Assembly: GCA_964486685.1 (NCBI GenBank)
Contig: CAZAOE010000004.1
Location: 1-62,803 of the forward strand
Direction of reading: 5' to 3'
Length of the DNA stretch: 62,803 nt
Origin: JAIOTH01 sp964486685
GTDB lineage: Bacteria > Patescibacteriota > Patescibacteriia > UBA1558 > S5-K13
A program made the position numbers and the translations under genes. The notes below the pieces were generated by a model, which saw only the letters and a list, made by a program, of their open reading frames with translations, was not told the DNA's origin and searched no databases. Positions 41,024-50,222 of the stretch are shown here, one piece after another (the stretch's first letter is position 1; each line of letters begins with the position of its first letter).

Positions 41024-41587
41024 ATGAAAAAAATAACGTTGTTGCCAATAGGGATAGCCCTATTTTTGGCCATCCAAATCCTTTTTTCTCTTATTTGGAA
41101 AGAAAAAATAATTTGGACCGAAAACATCCTTTGGGTAAGTTTAATTATAGGACTCATATTAGCGATAGCCCTTGATAAACCCAAAATTGCTATTATCTTA
41201 GAAGTTGTCAGTGTATTTGCCTTGTTGTCTATCTTATTCATAAATAAAGTAACGTTCTTATTGGGGATTGAGGATCTGAAATATATTGTCAATCCTTTGT
41301 CGTATTTCATAATTACAGTAACAATTATGGGTGTCATATTAAACAAGATGCTCAAAAAACAGATCAGTCACGTTACTATAATTTGGAATAATATTTTGAT
41401 TCTTGTAGTTACTATGTTGATTGCCATAATTATTTTAAATAATTACGAAATAATTGACATGGGTCTGCTTTATGTCAAACCATGGAAATTATTTCTAATA
41501 TTGATCGTCAACATCATAATGTGTGTTGAACTTAACAAAGAACACGCTGAGTCAATTGGAACTGAATCTGAAACTCAAAACCAATAA
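41024..41587 (+). CDS. Multi-pass membrane protein of unknown function
   Basis: A 187-residue protein with about six hydrophobic segments (about 4-22, 33-50, 53-72, 86-107, 118-137, 149-165) and an acidic, hydrophilic tail (NKEHAESIGTESETQNQ). No family recognised. It has its own strong promoter, a strong Shine-Dalgarno sequence and an intrinsic terminator, and its codons are less A-rich than those around it. A self-contained, possibly acquired, cassette. Confidence 0.7.
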   Translation: MKKITLLPIGIALFLAIQILFSLIWKEKIIWTENILWVSLIIGLILAIALDKPKIAIILEVVSVFALLSILFINKVTFLLGIEDLKYIVNPLSYFIITVTIMGVILNKMLKKQISHVTIIWNNILILVVTMLIAIIILNNYEIIDMGLLYVKPWKLFLILIVNIIMCVELNKEHAESIGTESETQNQ

Positions 41588-41602
41588 TTATTTAACTCCT
41601 TG

Positions 41603-41636
41603 GGCAGTTCGCAATCGCGTTCTGCCTTTTTTCTTT
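41603..41636 (+). terminator. Intrinsic terminator of the membrane-protein cassette
   Basis: GGCAG-tt-CGC and GCG-tt-CTGCC pair around AATC, followed by TTTTTTCTTTTTT. Confidence 0.85.
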
Positions 41637-41741
41637 TTTAAAAATTATATAATCTCAAGTTAGAAGGGCTTAAACTATCAACTTCTCCACGCGGTCGAAG
41701 ATTGATAGATTTAAATCTCTTTGAAAAATCCTGGTAACTTT

Positions 41742-41785
41742 TATCCCGTTAAATTATCGCTTCGCGATATTATTTAACGGGATAA
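41742..41785. repeat. Hairpin with ATCGCTTCGCGAT core, copy 3
   Basis: TTATCCCGTTAAAT pairs with ATTTAACGGGATAA around ATCGC-ttc-GCGAT. The outer arms resemble the CCCGTTAGAT/ATCTAACGGG arms of the aspS-type leaders, which suggests that the two families are related. It lies about 100 bases before priA. Confidence 0.65.
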
Positions 41786-41882
41786 ACCTGTCTGACCACC
41801 GGTAATCCATGGGACAAAGGAAGGTAACCAGTAACTAATTCTTCCCCTTTATACTTTCTCCTTTTTCCTTTATACTTAAAAT

Positions 41883-43727
41883 ATGTATGCTCAAATAAAA
41901 CCCTTAATTAAGCTCAAAAAGGAACTAAATCTCCTGGATTATATTGTCCCAGAAAAACTTAAAATTAAGCCCGGACAGCTAGTAGAAATCCCTTTCCGCA
42001 ACCGTAATATCTACGGAGTGGTTTTTGATGTTAAAAATAGCACCGACCAACCTAAACATATTTTAAAACCAGTCACTAAAATCGTAAATTCAACTCCTCT
42101 CTTCTCTCAAAAACAAATTAAATTTTACCAATTTTTTGTTGAACACAATTTTAGTTCATTAAATTTTTTAAACCAAATCACTCCTCTGCCCCTCAAAAGA
42201 GCAACAAAAGAACTAAAAAACCAAAAAACAAAAAGACAAATAAAAAAATTTGAGTTGAAAAAGATTTCTGATGACATTCTAAAAAATAAGCAATTTATTT
42301 TTAAACATACTTATTTTTCTGAAAAAATATCCTTAATTAAAAAAACCATTGATACCAGCAATAAGCAAGTATTAATAATTTCTCCTACTAAATTACATTT
42401 AGAAAAAATGTATTCTTATTTATTAAATTTTTATAAAGAAAATGATATTAGTATCATTACCGGCCATACTCACTTGAACAAAACTGAACATAACCAAATC
42501 TGGCAGAATATTCAACAAGGAAAAATTAAAATTATTTTAGGAACTAAAACTGCTATTTTTTATCCTCTAAATAAAATAGGATCTATTATTGTAGATGAAA
42601 TTGAAAATGAAAATCATAATCAAATTGATATTAATCCCCGCTTTGAATTTTTACCCAATGTATTAGAGCTTAGTAAAATAAATAATTGCCAATTAATTTT
42701 GACTTCTTACTCTCCTCCAGCAAATCTTTATTATTTAGCTCAAGAAAAAAAAATAAAATTATTAGAAACAAAAAATAAAATAACTACTGAAATAAAAACT
42801 TTGGAAATGGCTACTAAGTATTTTGAAAATCAAATTCATTTTAATACTGAAGAATATATTAACCAAACATTAGAAAAAAAGGGTAAAATTTTATTTTTAA
42901 TCAATAAAAAAGGTTATAGTAAAAGCTTATATTGCTCTGATTGTGGCTATATTTTCAAATGTCCTGACTGCCAAGCAATCCTTAGTTATTCTAAGGAAAA
43001 GAATGCTCTCTATTGTTATCATTGTCAGCAAGAACACTCCCTGGCTTTAAAATGCCCTTCTTGTCAAAGCACAAACTTAAAATTTAAAGGCATTGGAAGC
43101 AATCAATTGCTTTCTAAAATCAAACAAGGCCTTCCCAAACATCAAGCTATCTTAATTGACAAAGACCATCAAGACAATCTCAAACAAATTAAAAAGCATA
43201 ATATCGTTGTAGCTACCCGTCTAATTATTAACTATTTAAAAGCAAAAGATTTTGACTTGATTATTTTGCCCTTAGCTGACCAATTTTTAAATACTAATTT
43301 TGATGCTCAAGAAAAATTTTATCAATTCTGTGCTAAATTAGTTTCTTTTCAACCAAATAAAATCATCCTTCAAATTTTAAATGAATTGCCAATTTATGAT
43401 TATATTCAAAAACAAAAATACTTTAAATTAATTACCGAGGAAATAAAATCTCGCCAATTATTTCACTATCCTCCTTTTTATGAAATACTTAAAATTACCA
43501 TTAAAGATAAAAATCAAAAAGAATTAGATAAAAAAACTAATTTTTTGTATAATGAAATCGAACATAATTTGCCAACCAAGGCAGAGCTTTTACCAATTGT
43601 TGACCCCCAAATTAAAAAAACCTTTAATTTTTATTTAAAATATATTATGATTAAATATCCCTTAAATGCTAATATTGAAAAACTAAAACCAATTTTAAAA
43701 AAAATAGATATAATTGAACAAATATAG
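41883..43727 (+). CDS. priA: PriA-like primosomal protein with lost ATPase motifs
   Basis: Replication-restart helicase family, 614 residues. The N-terminal DNA-binding domain (about 1-100) is recognisable. The zinc-binding domain is intact: CSDCGYIFKCPDC (about 352-364) and CYHCQQEHSLALKCPSC (about 377-393). Walker A (normally GxTGSGKT) is replaced by FIFKHTYFSEKISLI (about 138-152), and the DEEH Walker B reads VDEIENENHN (about 237-246). It should therefore not hydrolyse ATP and may act as a structural loader. Deformylase and fmt follow, as in many bacteria. Confidence 0.85.
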   Translation: MYAQIKPLIKLKKELNLLDYIVPEKLKIKPGQLVEIPFRNRNIYGVVFDVKNSTDQPKHILKPVTKIVNSTPLFSQKQIKFYQFFVEHNFSSLNFLNQITPLPLKRATKELKNQKTKRQIKKFELKKISDDILKNKQFIFKHTYFSEKISLIKKTIDTSNKQVLIISPTKLHLEKMYSYLLNFYKENDISIITGHTHLNKTEHNQIWQNIQQGKIKIILGTKTAIFYPLNKIGSIIVDEIENENHNQIDINPRFEFLPNVLELSKINNCQLILTSYSPPANLYYLAQEKKIKLLETKNKITTEIKTLEMATKYFENQIHFNTEEYINQTLEKKGKILFLINKKGYSKSLYCSDCGYIFKCPDCQAILSYSKEKNALYCYHCQQEHSLALKCPSCQSTNLKFKGIGSNQLLSKIKQGLPKHQAILIDKDHQDNLKQIKKHNIVVATRLIINYLKAKDFDLIILPLADQFLNTNFDAQEKFYQFCAKLVSFQPNKIILQILNELPIYDYIQKQKYFKLITEEIKSRQLFHYPPFYEILKITIKDKNQKELDKKTNFLYNEIEHNLPTKAELLPIVDPQIKKTFNFYLKYIMIKYPLNANIEKLKPILKKIDIIEQI

Positions 43728-43817
43728 TAATAGGCAATTAATAACATTTGACATTTGACCTTTGATCCTTGGCCCCTATCTACAAACTACTAACTACCTA
43801 CTAATAACTAACCCCTT

Positions 43818-44321
43818 ATGAAACTAAACATCATCACCTACCCCCATAAATTATTACGCACTAAATTGGACAAAGTTCAAAATTTTAAGAACCCTGAATT
43901 AAATCAAATTATTAAAGAAATGACTTACTTAATGCTTAAATACGATGGGATTGGCTTGGCCGGTAATCAAACCGGAATAAATAAAAGAATTATTGTAGTT
44001 AATGACCGCGGAACTCCTCGGGCCTATATCAATCCGCAAATAAAAAGAAAATCATTTTTTAAACAAAAAATAGAAGAGGGCTGTATTTCTTTTCCAGAAA
44101 TAATGGGTTATGTTTCCCGGTCCAAATCAATAATTTTAGAATACTACGACCAAAAAGGTAAAAAATACCAAACCAAAACAAGCGGACTTTATGCCACTGT
44201 TTTTCAACATGAAATAGATCATATCAACGGCATTATTTTTACGGACAAAATTAAAAAATTTACCCAAGGAAAAGATAGATTTAAAAAATTACAAGCCCAA
44301 GCTAAAAATGATGAGAGATAA
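43818..44321 (+). CDS. def: Peptide deformylase
   Basis: A 167-residue metalloenzyme removing the formyl group from nascent proteins. The three motifs are present: GIGLAGNQTG (about 36-45), EEGCISFPE (about 89-97) with the metal Cys, and QHEIDHINGIIF (about 133-144) with both His ligands. It lies between priA and fmt in a conserved order. Confidence 0.95.
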   Translation: MKLNIITYPHKLLRTKLDKVQNFKNPELNQIIKEMTYLMLKYDGIGLAGNQTGINKRIIVVNDRGTPRAYINPQIKRKSFFKQKIEEGCISFPEIMGYVSRSKSIILEYYDQKGKKYQTKTSGLYATVFQHEIDHINGIIFTDKIKKFTQGKDRFKKLQAQAKNDER

Positions 44322-44324
44322 TTT

Positions 44325-44490
44325 TCAATTATCAATTACCAATTTAAAATTTTTATTCAATAATCAATAAATCAATAATCAATTTTTATTAAGGATTTAT
44401 TTAAAATTGAGACATTGAAAATTCAATTAAAATTTAAAATTTCAAATTGAAAATTCTACAACAAACTATTTTAAAATTTCCTAACATTTA
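44325..44490. repeat. AT-rich inverted repeat between def and fmt
   Basis: TTTTCAATTATCAATTACC-type text pairs with TTGAAAATTCAATTAAAATT. It is of the same family as the spacers at 4030 and 21960. No gene. Confidence 0.45.
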
Positions 44491-44500
44491 ACTTCTATAT

Positions 44501-45469
44501 ATGAATAGTATAAAACCCACCAACATTGTTTTCTTCGGTTCTGATCAAAACTCAGCTAAATTACTAGCGGACTTAATTCAAGCTAATTATAATATTGAAT
44601 TAGTAATTACTAAATCAATTAAAAAAACTGGCCGGCAACAAAAACAAAACCCAGTTCAAAAAATGGCTGAACAGGCTGGGCTTAAAATTTTAACTAAAAA
44701 CAAATTAAACTCCGAAGAAGATATTAATCTTTTTAAAAACATTTCTGCTCAATTAGGCATTCTTTTGGCTTATGGAGTGATTATTCCGGAAAAAATTTTA
44801 AATTTATTTTCTTTAGGAATTATAAATATCCACCCCTCTCTACTTCCTAAATACCGCGGGGCCTCTCCTATACAAAGTGTTTTATTAAATGGAGAAAAAC
44901 AAAGTGGCGTAAGTATTATGCTTTTAGAAAAAGAAATGGATGCTGGACCAATTATTGCTCAAGAAAAAATTAAAATCGACCCTAAAGACAATCATGAAAC
45001 TTTAAACCAAAAATTATTTTATTTGGGTAATAAATTATTGCTTGATAATTTAGAAAAATATATTAATAAAAAGATTACTGCTCACCCTCAAGACAATAAT
45101 CAAGCAACTTATTCTAAAATAATTAAAAAAGAAAACGGATTAATTGATTGGAATAATTCTGCTGAAAAAATAAACAATCAAATCCGAGCTTTTTATACTT
45201 GGCCAGGGGCCTATACTTATTTTAATGGTAAACCCCAACACTTAAATAAGTGTAGGGGTAAATTATTCAAAATAATTAAAGCTGATATTAGCGATCAAAA
45301 TACTGACCATCAGCTTGGTAAAATTTTCTTAGAAAATCAACAAATTGCTATCCAAACTCAGCAAGGACTCCTCTATCCTTCCATTGTTCAAATTGAAGGA
45401 AAACAAAAAATGGATATTACTCCATTTAGCAACGGCCAACAAAATTTTATTGGAACTATTTTAAAATAA
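44501..45469 (+). CDS. fmt: Methionyl-tRNA formyltransferase
   Basis: Adds formyl to initiator Met-tRNA. It is 322 residues. The N-terminal formyltransferase domain has IHPSLLPKYRGASPIQSVLL (about 111-130), then EMDAGPIIAQ. The C-terminal domain starts near 205 (ENGLIDWNNSAEKINNQIRA). About ten residues at 245-254 (PQHLNKCRGK) are encoded by a C-rich palindrome and look inserted between YTYFNGK and LFKIIKA. A copy of the last 19 codons lies at 45765-45824. Confidence 0.93.
   Translation: MNSIKPTNIVFFGSDQNSAKLLADLIQANYNIELVITKSIKKTGRQQKQNPVQKMAEQAGLKILTKNKLNSEEDINLFKNISAQLGILLAYGVIIPEKILNLFSLGIINIHPSLLPKYRGASPIQSVLLNGEKQSGVSIMLLEKEMDAGPIIAQEKIKIDPKDNHETLNQKLFYLGNKLLLDNLEKYINKKITAHPQDNNQATYSKIIKKENGLIDWNNSAEKINNQIRAFYTWPGAYTYFNGKPQHLNKCRGKLFKIIKADISDQNTDHQLGKIFLENQQIAIQTQQGLLYPSIVQIEGKQKMDITPFSNGQQNFIGTILK
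45230..45261 (+). repeat. In-frame C-rich palindrome inside fmt
   Basis: ACCCC-a-ACACTTA (45232-45244) pairs with TAAGTGT-a-GGGGT (45247-45259) with one mismatch and a 2-base loop. The intergenic palindrome at 61842-61867 (CCCCACACTTC/GAAGTGTGGGG) is of the same family. The reading frame continues through it. Confidence 0.7.
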
Positions 45470-45504
45470 ATTACCGTCAACTAAGGGGTAATGGTTTCTG
45501 TTGT

Positions 45505-45531
45505 GCCGACCAATCCGGCTTTTGTTTTTTT
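45505..45531 (+). terminator. Terminator after fmt
   Basis: GCCG-accaatc-CGGC followed by TTTTGTTTTTTT. The stem is short but the U-run is good. Confidence 0.5.
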
Positions 45532-45544
45532 AATAAGCCTAAAC

Positions 45545-45640
45545 AACACCTCCCCTGCCTCCCCTCCTTCACCCCGTACAAAAGCTTCGCTTTATACGGG
45601 GCGAGACTGAGGAGGGGAAGAGAAGGGGTGGTGATAAAAA
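45545..45640. repeat. Nested C-rich palindrome
   Basis: An outer pair CCTCCCCTGCCTCCCCTCC / GAGGAGGGGAAGAGAAGGGG encloses CCCCGTACAAAAGCTTCGC.. TTTATACGGGG. The inner palindrome recurs at 58702-58735 with the same loop. No gene is seen between fmt and the glycosyltransferase apart from these elements and the fmt fragment. Confidence 0.6.
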
Positions 45641-45764
45641 AATATAAAATAAATAAATAACTATTGTAACTATAAATAATTTATCCCATTATACTAATCA
45701 TATCAAATAATATGACGAGGTGATACATGCACCACTAAGCAAAATAATTTTTTGTTAACAAAAA

Positions 45765-45824
45765 ATGGAGATTAATCCATTTAGCAACGGCCAACAAAAT
45801 TTTATTGGAAGTATATTAGAATAA
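45765..45824 (+). pseudogene. Duplicated 3' end of fmt
   Basis: The frame MEINPFSNGQQNFIGSILE ending in TAA repeats the last 19 codons of fmt with a few changes. A 300-bp spacer carrying a nested palindrome separates the two, as if a duplicated end was left after an insertion. Confidence 0.6.
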
Positions 45825-45863
45825 TAAGCCATAAAATAACTAATAATAACTGATAGCTAGCGG

Positions 45864-47384
45864 CTATATTTTTTTTGTCACTTGAAATCCAAGACGAAAC
45901 TTACCGCCCAACATTAATCTGGTCTGGGCTTCGGTGGCTGGGATAGAACCAAAGAAAATCATAGTTATTGGAAATAATAACCACTGTAAAAACATCAAAG
46001 GATATGCCAACCAAGAAATCTCTTTAGGTTTTTTTGGTAAAAATCCCAAATTGAACAAAGAAATGAACATAATGCCTCCCAAACCAAAGTTCATAACCAT
46101 TTTCAAAATTTGAGGAGCATTGTGAATTAAAACATTATAATGAATAGTTTGGTCAGCTATCCAAATTGGTAGATAACCCAATAACAAAATTAAAATTGGC
46201 AAAGTGGCCCAAGTATAAACGCCCTCACTCTGATTCCATAAATAAGTAAATTTTTTCTTCCAAGAAATTTTTTTATTTTTAAATAAATGAGTCATCATCC
46301 AGGGAAAATGTTCGGCCCCCCAACCCCAGCGGCGCATTTGTTTATATTGATTTTTAAATGACCCCCAAATATTTCCAATATCTACGGTCTGCATAGATAC
46401 TGGAACAAAAATCGGCTGGGCCTGATAATCGCCATTAAAATAATTTAAACAGCGTAAAAATATTCTAGTATCTTCAGTAACAACATCTTTAGGATGAAAA
46501 CCTGCTTTAACTAAAGTATTAAAACTCATACTATGCGAAGAAAAAGTAAATAAACGTTCTGAACGCGACATATCTGTTAATAACCAGAAGGTGGTAGAAT
46601 TAGCCACTACTCGTACCAAAGGATTTGATTTCCAAATATTATTATTAAATAAAACTAAGGGCTGATAGCTATAATGTTCAGGATTATCAGAGGCCAGATA
46701 ATGATAAGTTAGGGCATTAAAATATTGCGGATGAGGCCAGGTTTCAATATCAAACATAGAAATTATTACTCGTTGATAATTTATATTTCTTTCTTTAAAA
46801 TATTCAGCCATTACTCGGCCAATATGATGCATATTAGAACCCTTACCTGGAATTTCTCCTGGCAAATCTTTGGGATGAACCGTAATTATAATATCTTTAA
46901 ACTTATCTTTATATTCGTTTTTAATTTGCTGAGCTATTTGTAAAAAATTTTTCTGGTCTCTTTCTTCTCCACCCAAAACAATAACCATTTTATTTTTGGG
47001 ATAATCTGACTCTAATAATTTTTCAAAAGTCGCTTGAACAACTTTATAGGGCTCCTGGTAAGTAGGTAAAGCGATTAGATGAATATAATTTTGCCAATTA
47101 TCAAATTGATTTAATTTTGCCTTCCAGTCAATTCTAATGGCCTTAATATATTTAACCCAGGAAACAAAAAGATACACAAAAAGATACCAAATTCTTACCA
47201 CCCAATAAACATCTATAACTATAATTCCATAAATAGCCCAAATTGGTTTGAATATTGATAAAAATATCGCTACAATAAAAGTAAGCCACACTAAAGAACC
47301 AGGAATCATTTCATATATTCTCAATTCTGTTTTATCTAAAGAATCCTCATGGACCCTAAAAAATTTTAAAATTCTTTTAAACAT
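45864..47384 (-). CDS. Family 2 glycosyltransferase, membrane-bound
   Basis: A 506-residue protein. Two membrane segments at the N-terminus (about 28-75) and two or three at the C-terminus (about 390-475) frame a GT-A domain. ALPTYQEPYKVVQATFEKLL (about 105-124), FDIETWPHPQYFNAL (DxD-like, about 212-226), TEDTRIFLRCL (ED, about 303) and QYKQMRRWGWG (QxxRW, about 345) are processive-glycosyltransferase hallmarks. It probably makes an envelope polysaccharide or glycolipid; the sugar is unknown. It is divergent from the gene at 47429. Confidence 0.82.
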   Translation of the reverse strand: MFKRILKFFRVHEDSLDKTELRIYEMIPGSLVWLTFIVAIFLSIFKPIWAIYGIIVIDVYWVVRIWYLFVYLFVSWVKYIKAIRIDWKAKLNQFDNWQNYIHLIALPTYQEPYKVVQATFEKLLESDYPKNKMVIVLGGEERDQKNFLQIAQQIKNEYKDKFKDIIITVHPKDLPGEIPGKGSNMHHIGRVMAEYFKERNINYQRVIISMFDIETWPHPQYFNALTYHYLASDNPEHYSYQPLVLFNNNIWKSNPLVRVVANSTTFWLLTDMSRSERLFTFSSHSMSFNTLVKAGFHPKDVVTEDTRIFLRCLNYFNGDYQAQPIFVPVSMQTVDIGNIWGSFKNQYKQMRRWGWGAEHFPWMMTHLFKNKKISWKKKFTYLWNQSEGVYTWATLPILILLLGYLPIWIADQTIHYNVLIHNAPQILKMVMNFGLGGIMFISLFNLGFLPKKPKEISWLAYPLMFLQWLLFPITMIFFGSIPATEAQTRLMLGGKFRLGFQVTKKI

Positions 47385-47428
47385 AACTTAATCTTATACT
47401 AATAAGTTTTAAACAAAAAATCAATGAT

Positions 47429-49033
47429 ATGTTGACCCATATTCTAAATATTTTCCGAAAACCCAAGCCCAAAAAAAATTATATTTTTTATATTGCTATT
47501 ATATTTATAACTTTTATCAGTCGTTTACCATTTATAACTAAGTATTTATTTGAATGGGATTCTGTACAATTGGCCTTAGGAATGAAAAAATTTAATATCC
47601 TTTTACATCAACCCCATCCGCCAGGATATTTTTTTTATATCTATTTATCTAAATTAATAAATATTATTATCGCCAATCCCAATTATTCCATGATTATAAT
47701 AAATATCATCTTTAGTATTATTGCTGGAATAATCTTTTTCAAAATTTCACAAGAAATATTTAAAAACAAAACCCTCTCCTTATTGTCTGCCCTAATATTT
47801 TTATTTAATCCCTTTGTCTGGTTTCATGGTGAATTTGCCAATATATATACCGTTGATTTTAGTTTTGCTTTAATATTTTTTTATTTAACTTGTTTAATCA
47901 TCAAAAAAAAGAAAAATCTATTACCTTTATATAGTTTTTTATTTGCTCTGGGAATTGGTTTTCGGCAAAGCCTTTTGATATTTTTTAGCCCCCTTTATTT
48001 ATATACCTTTTATTTTTATATTCAACATCAAAAAAAACCAATCATAGAAATAGTAAAAAATGTCAGTATCTTAATAATTGTTAGCTTGGCTTGGTTAATG
48101 CCTACGGCATATTTAAGTGGTGGATTATTCCAATTCTTTAAAATCACTATTCATCAATATAGCGGAGCCGTAACTAATACTTCTATATTTTCCTTGAGTA
48201 AAATAAGCTCTGTATTTAAACAAAGCATTAATGCTTTAAAAATTATAATTTATTCTGGCAATATATTGTCTTTTCTAATTATTTTAAATTTTATTAAGAA
48301 AAAATTCAAATTTAATAAAATTACTAAAAATATCTTATTATTATGGTTTTTGCCTTCCTTTATTTTTTGTGCTTTAATCCACCTCGGTAAAATAGGATAT
48401 TTAATGACCATTGTTCCGCTAATTATATTATTGGGTATTTTGGCTATTGATAAAATTAAAAATACTAAGAAAAAATATTTTATTATGCTAAGCGTGATTT
48501 TAATTCAAATTATTATTTTTACTTTTGACATTGACTCTTGCTTAGAAAACAGATTATTAAACAAATTTCTAATTAATGTCGCTCCTTATAAAATAAATGC
48601 TCAAAATTTAAAAAATAATGACCTTAAATTAAATACTATTATTGATTTTATAAAAAAGTATAATCCAGAAAATACTATTTTAATATGCGAGGGAGATAGT
48701 CCTTATTATCAAATCCGAACTAACTTTATTAAAAATGCCCGTCATTTGAATTATTATTTGCCTCAATATTATATTTATTATTTATTTAATGATAAAACAA
48801 CAGCCACTAAATATTATCGATATTATGGTTCAAAAAGTGAATTATTGTACCAATGGTATATTCCTATTGGCCAAGAAATTAAAAATGTTATCTTAATAGC
48901 CGATGACTTTAATTATGAAATATACGACTTTAAATATACTAGCCACTATATAGATGAAAATGTATTTTATAAAAACATTTCAAATTTAAACAGCTTTGAA
49001 TATCTCGGGTATCAATTCGTAAAACAGTATTGA
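47429..49033 (+). CDS. GT-C-type membrane glycosyltransferase
   Basis: A 534-residue protein with ten or more hydrophobic segments, and a soluble C-terminal domain from about 380. FEWDSVQLALGMKKFNILLH (about 40-59) has the acidic residue in the first outer loop, and HQPHPPGYFFYIYLSKLI follows, a pattern of GT-C enzymes (mannosyltransferase or GT39-like) that use lipid-phosphate sugars. Acceptor unknown. It shares a divergent spacer of 44 bases with the GT2 gene, so the two may be regulated together. Confidence 0.75.
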   Translation: MLTHILNIFRKPKPKKNYIFYIAIIFITFISRLPFITKYLFEWDSVQLALGMKKFNILLHQPHPPGYFFYIYLSKLINIIIANPNYSMIIINIIFSIIAGIIFFKISQEIFKNKTLSLLSALIFLFNPFVWFHGEFANIYTVDFSFALIFFYLTCLIIKKKKNLLPLYSFLFALGIGFRQSLLIFFSPLYLYTFYFYIQHQKKPIIEIVKNVSILIIVSLAWLMPTAYLSGGLFQFFKITIHQYSGAVTNTSIFSLSKISSVFKQSINALKIIIYSGNILSFLIILNFIKKKFKFNKITKNILLLWFLPSFIFCALIHLGKIGYLMTIVPLIILLGILAIDKIKNTKKKYFIMLSVILIQIIIFTFDIDSCLENRLLNKFLINVAPYKINAQNLKNNDLKLNTIIDFIKKYNPENTILICEGDSPYYQIRTNFIKNARHLNYYLPQYYIYYLFNDKTTATKYYRYYGSKSELLYQWYIPIGQEIKNVILIADDFNYEIYDFKYTSHYIDENVFYKNISNLNSFEYLGYQFVKQY

Positions 49034-49214
49034 TATTCAATTTACAATTTTCAATTCTCAATTTTTACCCCCTCTTTAATTCTCCCCCTTCCTCCCCTTA
49101 ATAAGGGGAGGTGTCCGTAGGACGGAGGGGTAGGTGGAGATGTCCTTAGCCCGCCGGCAGGCAGGTTAAATTAAAATTTGAAATTGGAAATTTGAAATTC
49201 AATAATGCGTAGCA
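49034..49214. repeat. C-rich palindromes nested in an AT-rich inverted repeat
   Basis: The outer AT-rich arms (ATTCAATTTACAATTTTCAA at the left, AAATTGGAAATTTGAAATTC at the right) hold CCTCCCCTTAATAAGGGGAGG, GTCCGTAGGAC and CCCGCCGGCAGGC elements in between. This is a clear case of one repeat family inserted in another. Confidence 0.6.
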
Positions 49215-50222
49215 TTATTGGAGATACTTCTGCTTATTCTGCTTGTGTTCTTCAAAGGTCTTGCTCCAAATGGTCTGACCTGTTTTTGGATCAGTTAAAA
49301 AATAATTATAATCAGTGAATTGCGGATAAATAGCGGCCTGAATAGCATTTAAGCCCGGACTACATATTGGTCCCAAGGGCAATCCTCTGTGGCGATAAGT
49401 ATTATAAGGTGAATTAATCTGAGTATCTGCTTGCGAATAAACCTCTTTATTTTCTCCTAAAATATAAGCTAAACTAGCACAGGATTCTAAGGCCTGTCCA
49501 TATTTAATTCTATCCCAAAAAATACCTGACACAATTTCCATATCTTCAGCGCTACGCACTTCTTTTTCAATTAAAGAAGCCATGGTTAAAATTTCAAAAA
49601 TTGTTTTTCCTTGGGCCTGAATTTCAGCCCGTAAATTATCAGCTAATTTTTGATTAAAATTATTTAACATTTTTAATAAAATATCTTCACAATCTGCCTG
49701 AGTATAAATTCGATAAGTATCTGGAAATAAATAACCTTCTAAACTATCTGTCTTAGGTCTAGTGTTTAAAAAATCAAAATCATTATTATTATAATCATTA
49801 GCCAGCTCTAAAAAATCTCTCTGAGAACATAAAGTATTTTTACCTAAATAATCAGCAATTTGTTTTATATTCCAACCCTCAATAATGGTAATTTGCTTTT
49901 CAGCAGATAAAACTTCTGTAGAAGTAATTTTTTGGGCAATTTGTTTAAGATTCATATCTGCAGACAATAAAAAACTACCAGCAATTATTTTATTAGAAAG
50001 TTTTTCTTTTTTAAGATAATATCTAAACCAAAGGGCGCTGCGGATAATTTCTGAATTTTCTAAAGAATCAGCAATTTGTTTTGGGGACTGACCAATTTCT
50101 ATGGTAAATTCAAACTGATTAGTTTTTTTTGAAATTGGATAATTAATCTGATAACTATAATAAAAAATCCCGAATACTCCGAGAATAACCAAAAAAATTA
50201 ATATTAAATAAATCTTTTTCAT
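49215..50222 (-). CDS. mltG: Endolytic murein transglycosylase MltG
   Basis: A 335-residue protein with one membrane anchor (about 4-24). A LysM-like region is followed by the YceG domain: DSLEGYLFPDTYRI (about 163-176), LTMASLIEKEVRS (about 212-224) with the catalytic Glu, and SPYNTYRHRGLPLGPICSPG (about 269-288). It cuts nascent glycan strands and so sets their length. The start overlaps the stop of the upstream guanylyltransferase gene by 4 bases. Confidence 0.94.
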   Translation of the reverse strand: MKKIYLILIFLVILGVFGIFYYSYQINYPISKKTNQFEFTIEIGQSPKQIADSLENSEIIRSALWFRYYLKKEKLSNKIIAGSFLLSADMNLKQIAQKITSTEVLSAEKQITIIEGWNIKQIADYLGKNTLCSQRDFLELANDYNNNDFDFLNTRPKTDSLEGYLFPDTYRIYTQADCEDILLKMLNNFNQKLADNLRAEIQAQGKTIFEILTMASLIEKEVRSAEDMEIVSGIFWDRIKYGQALESCASLAYILGENKEVYSQADTQINSPYNTYRHRGLPLGPICSPGLNAIQAAIYPQFTDYNYFLTDPKTGQTIWSKTFEEHKQNKQKYLQ

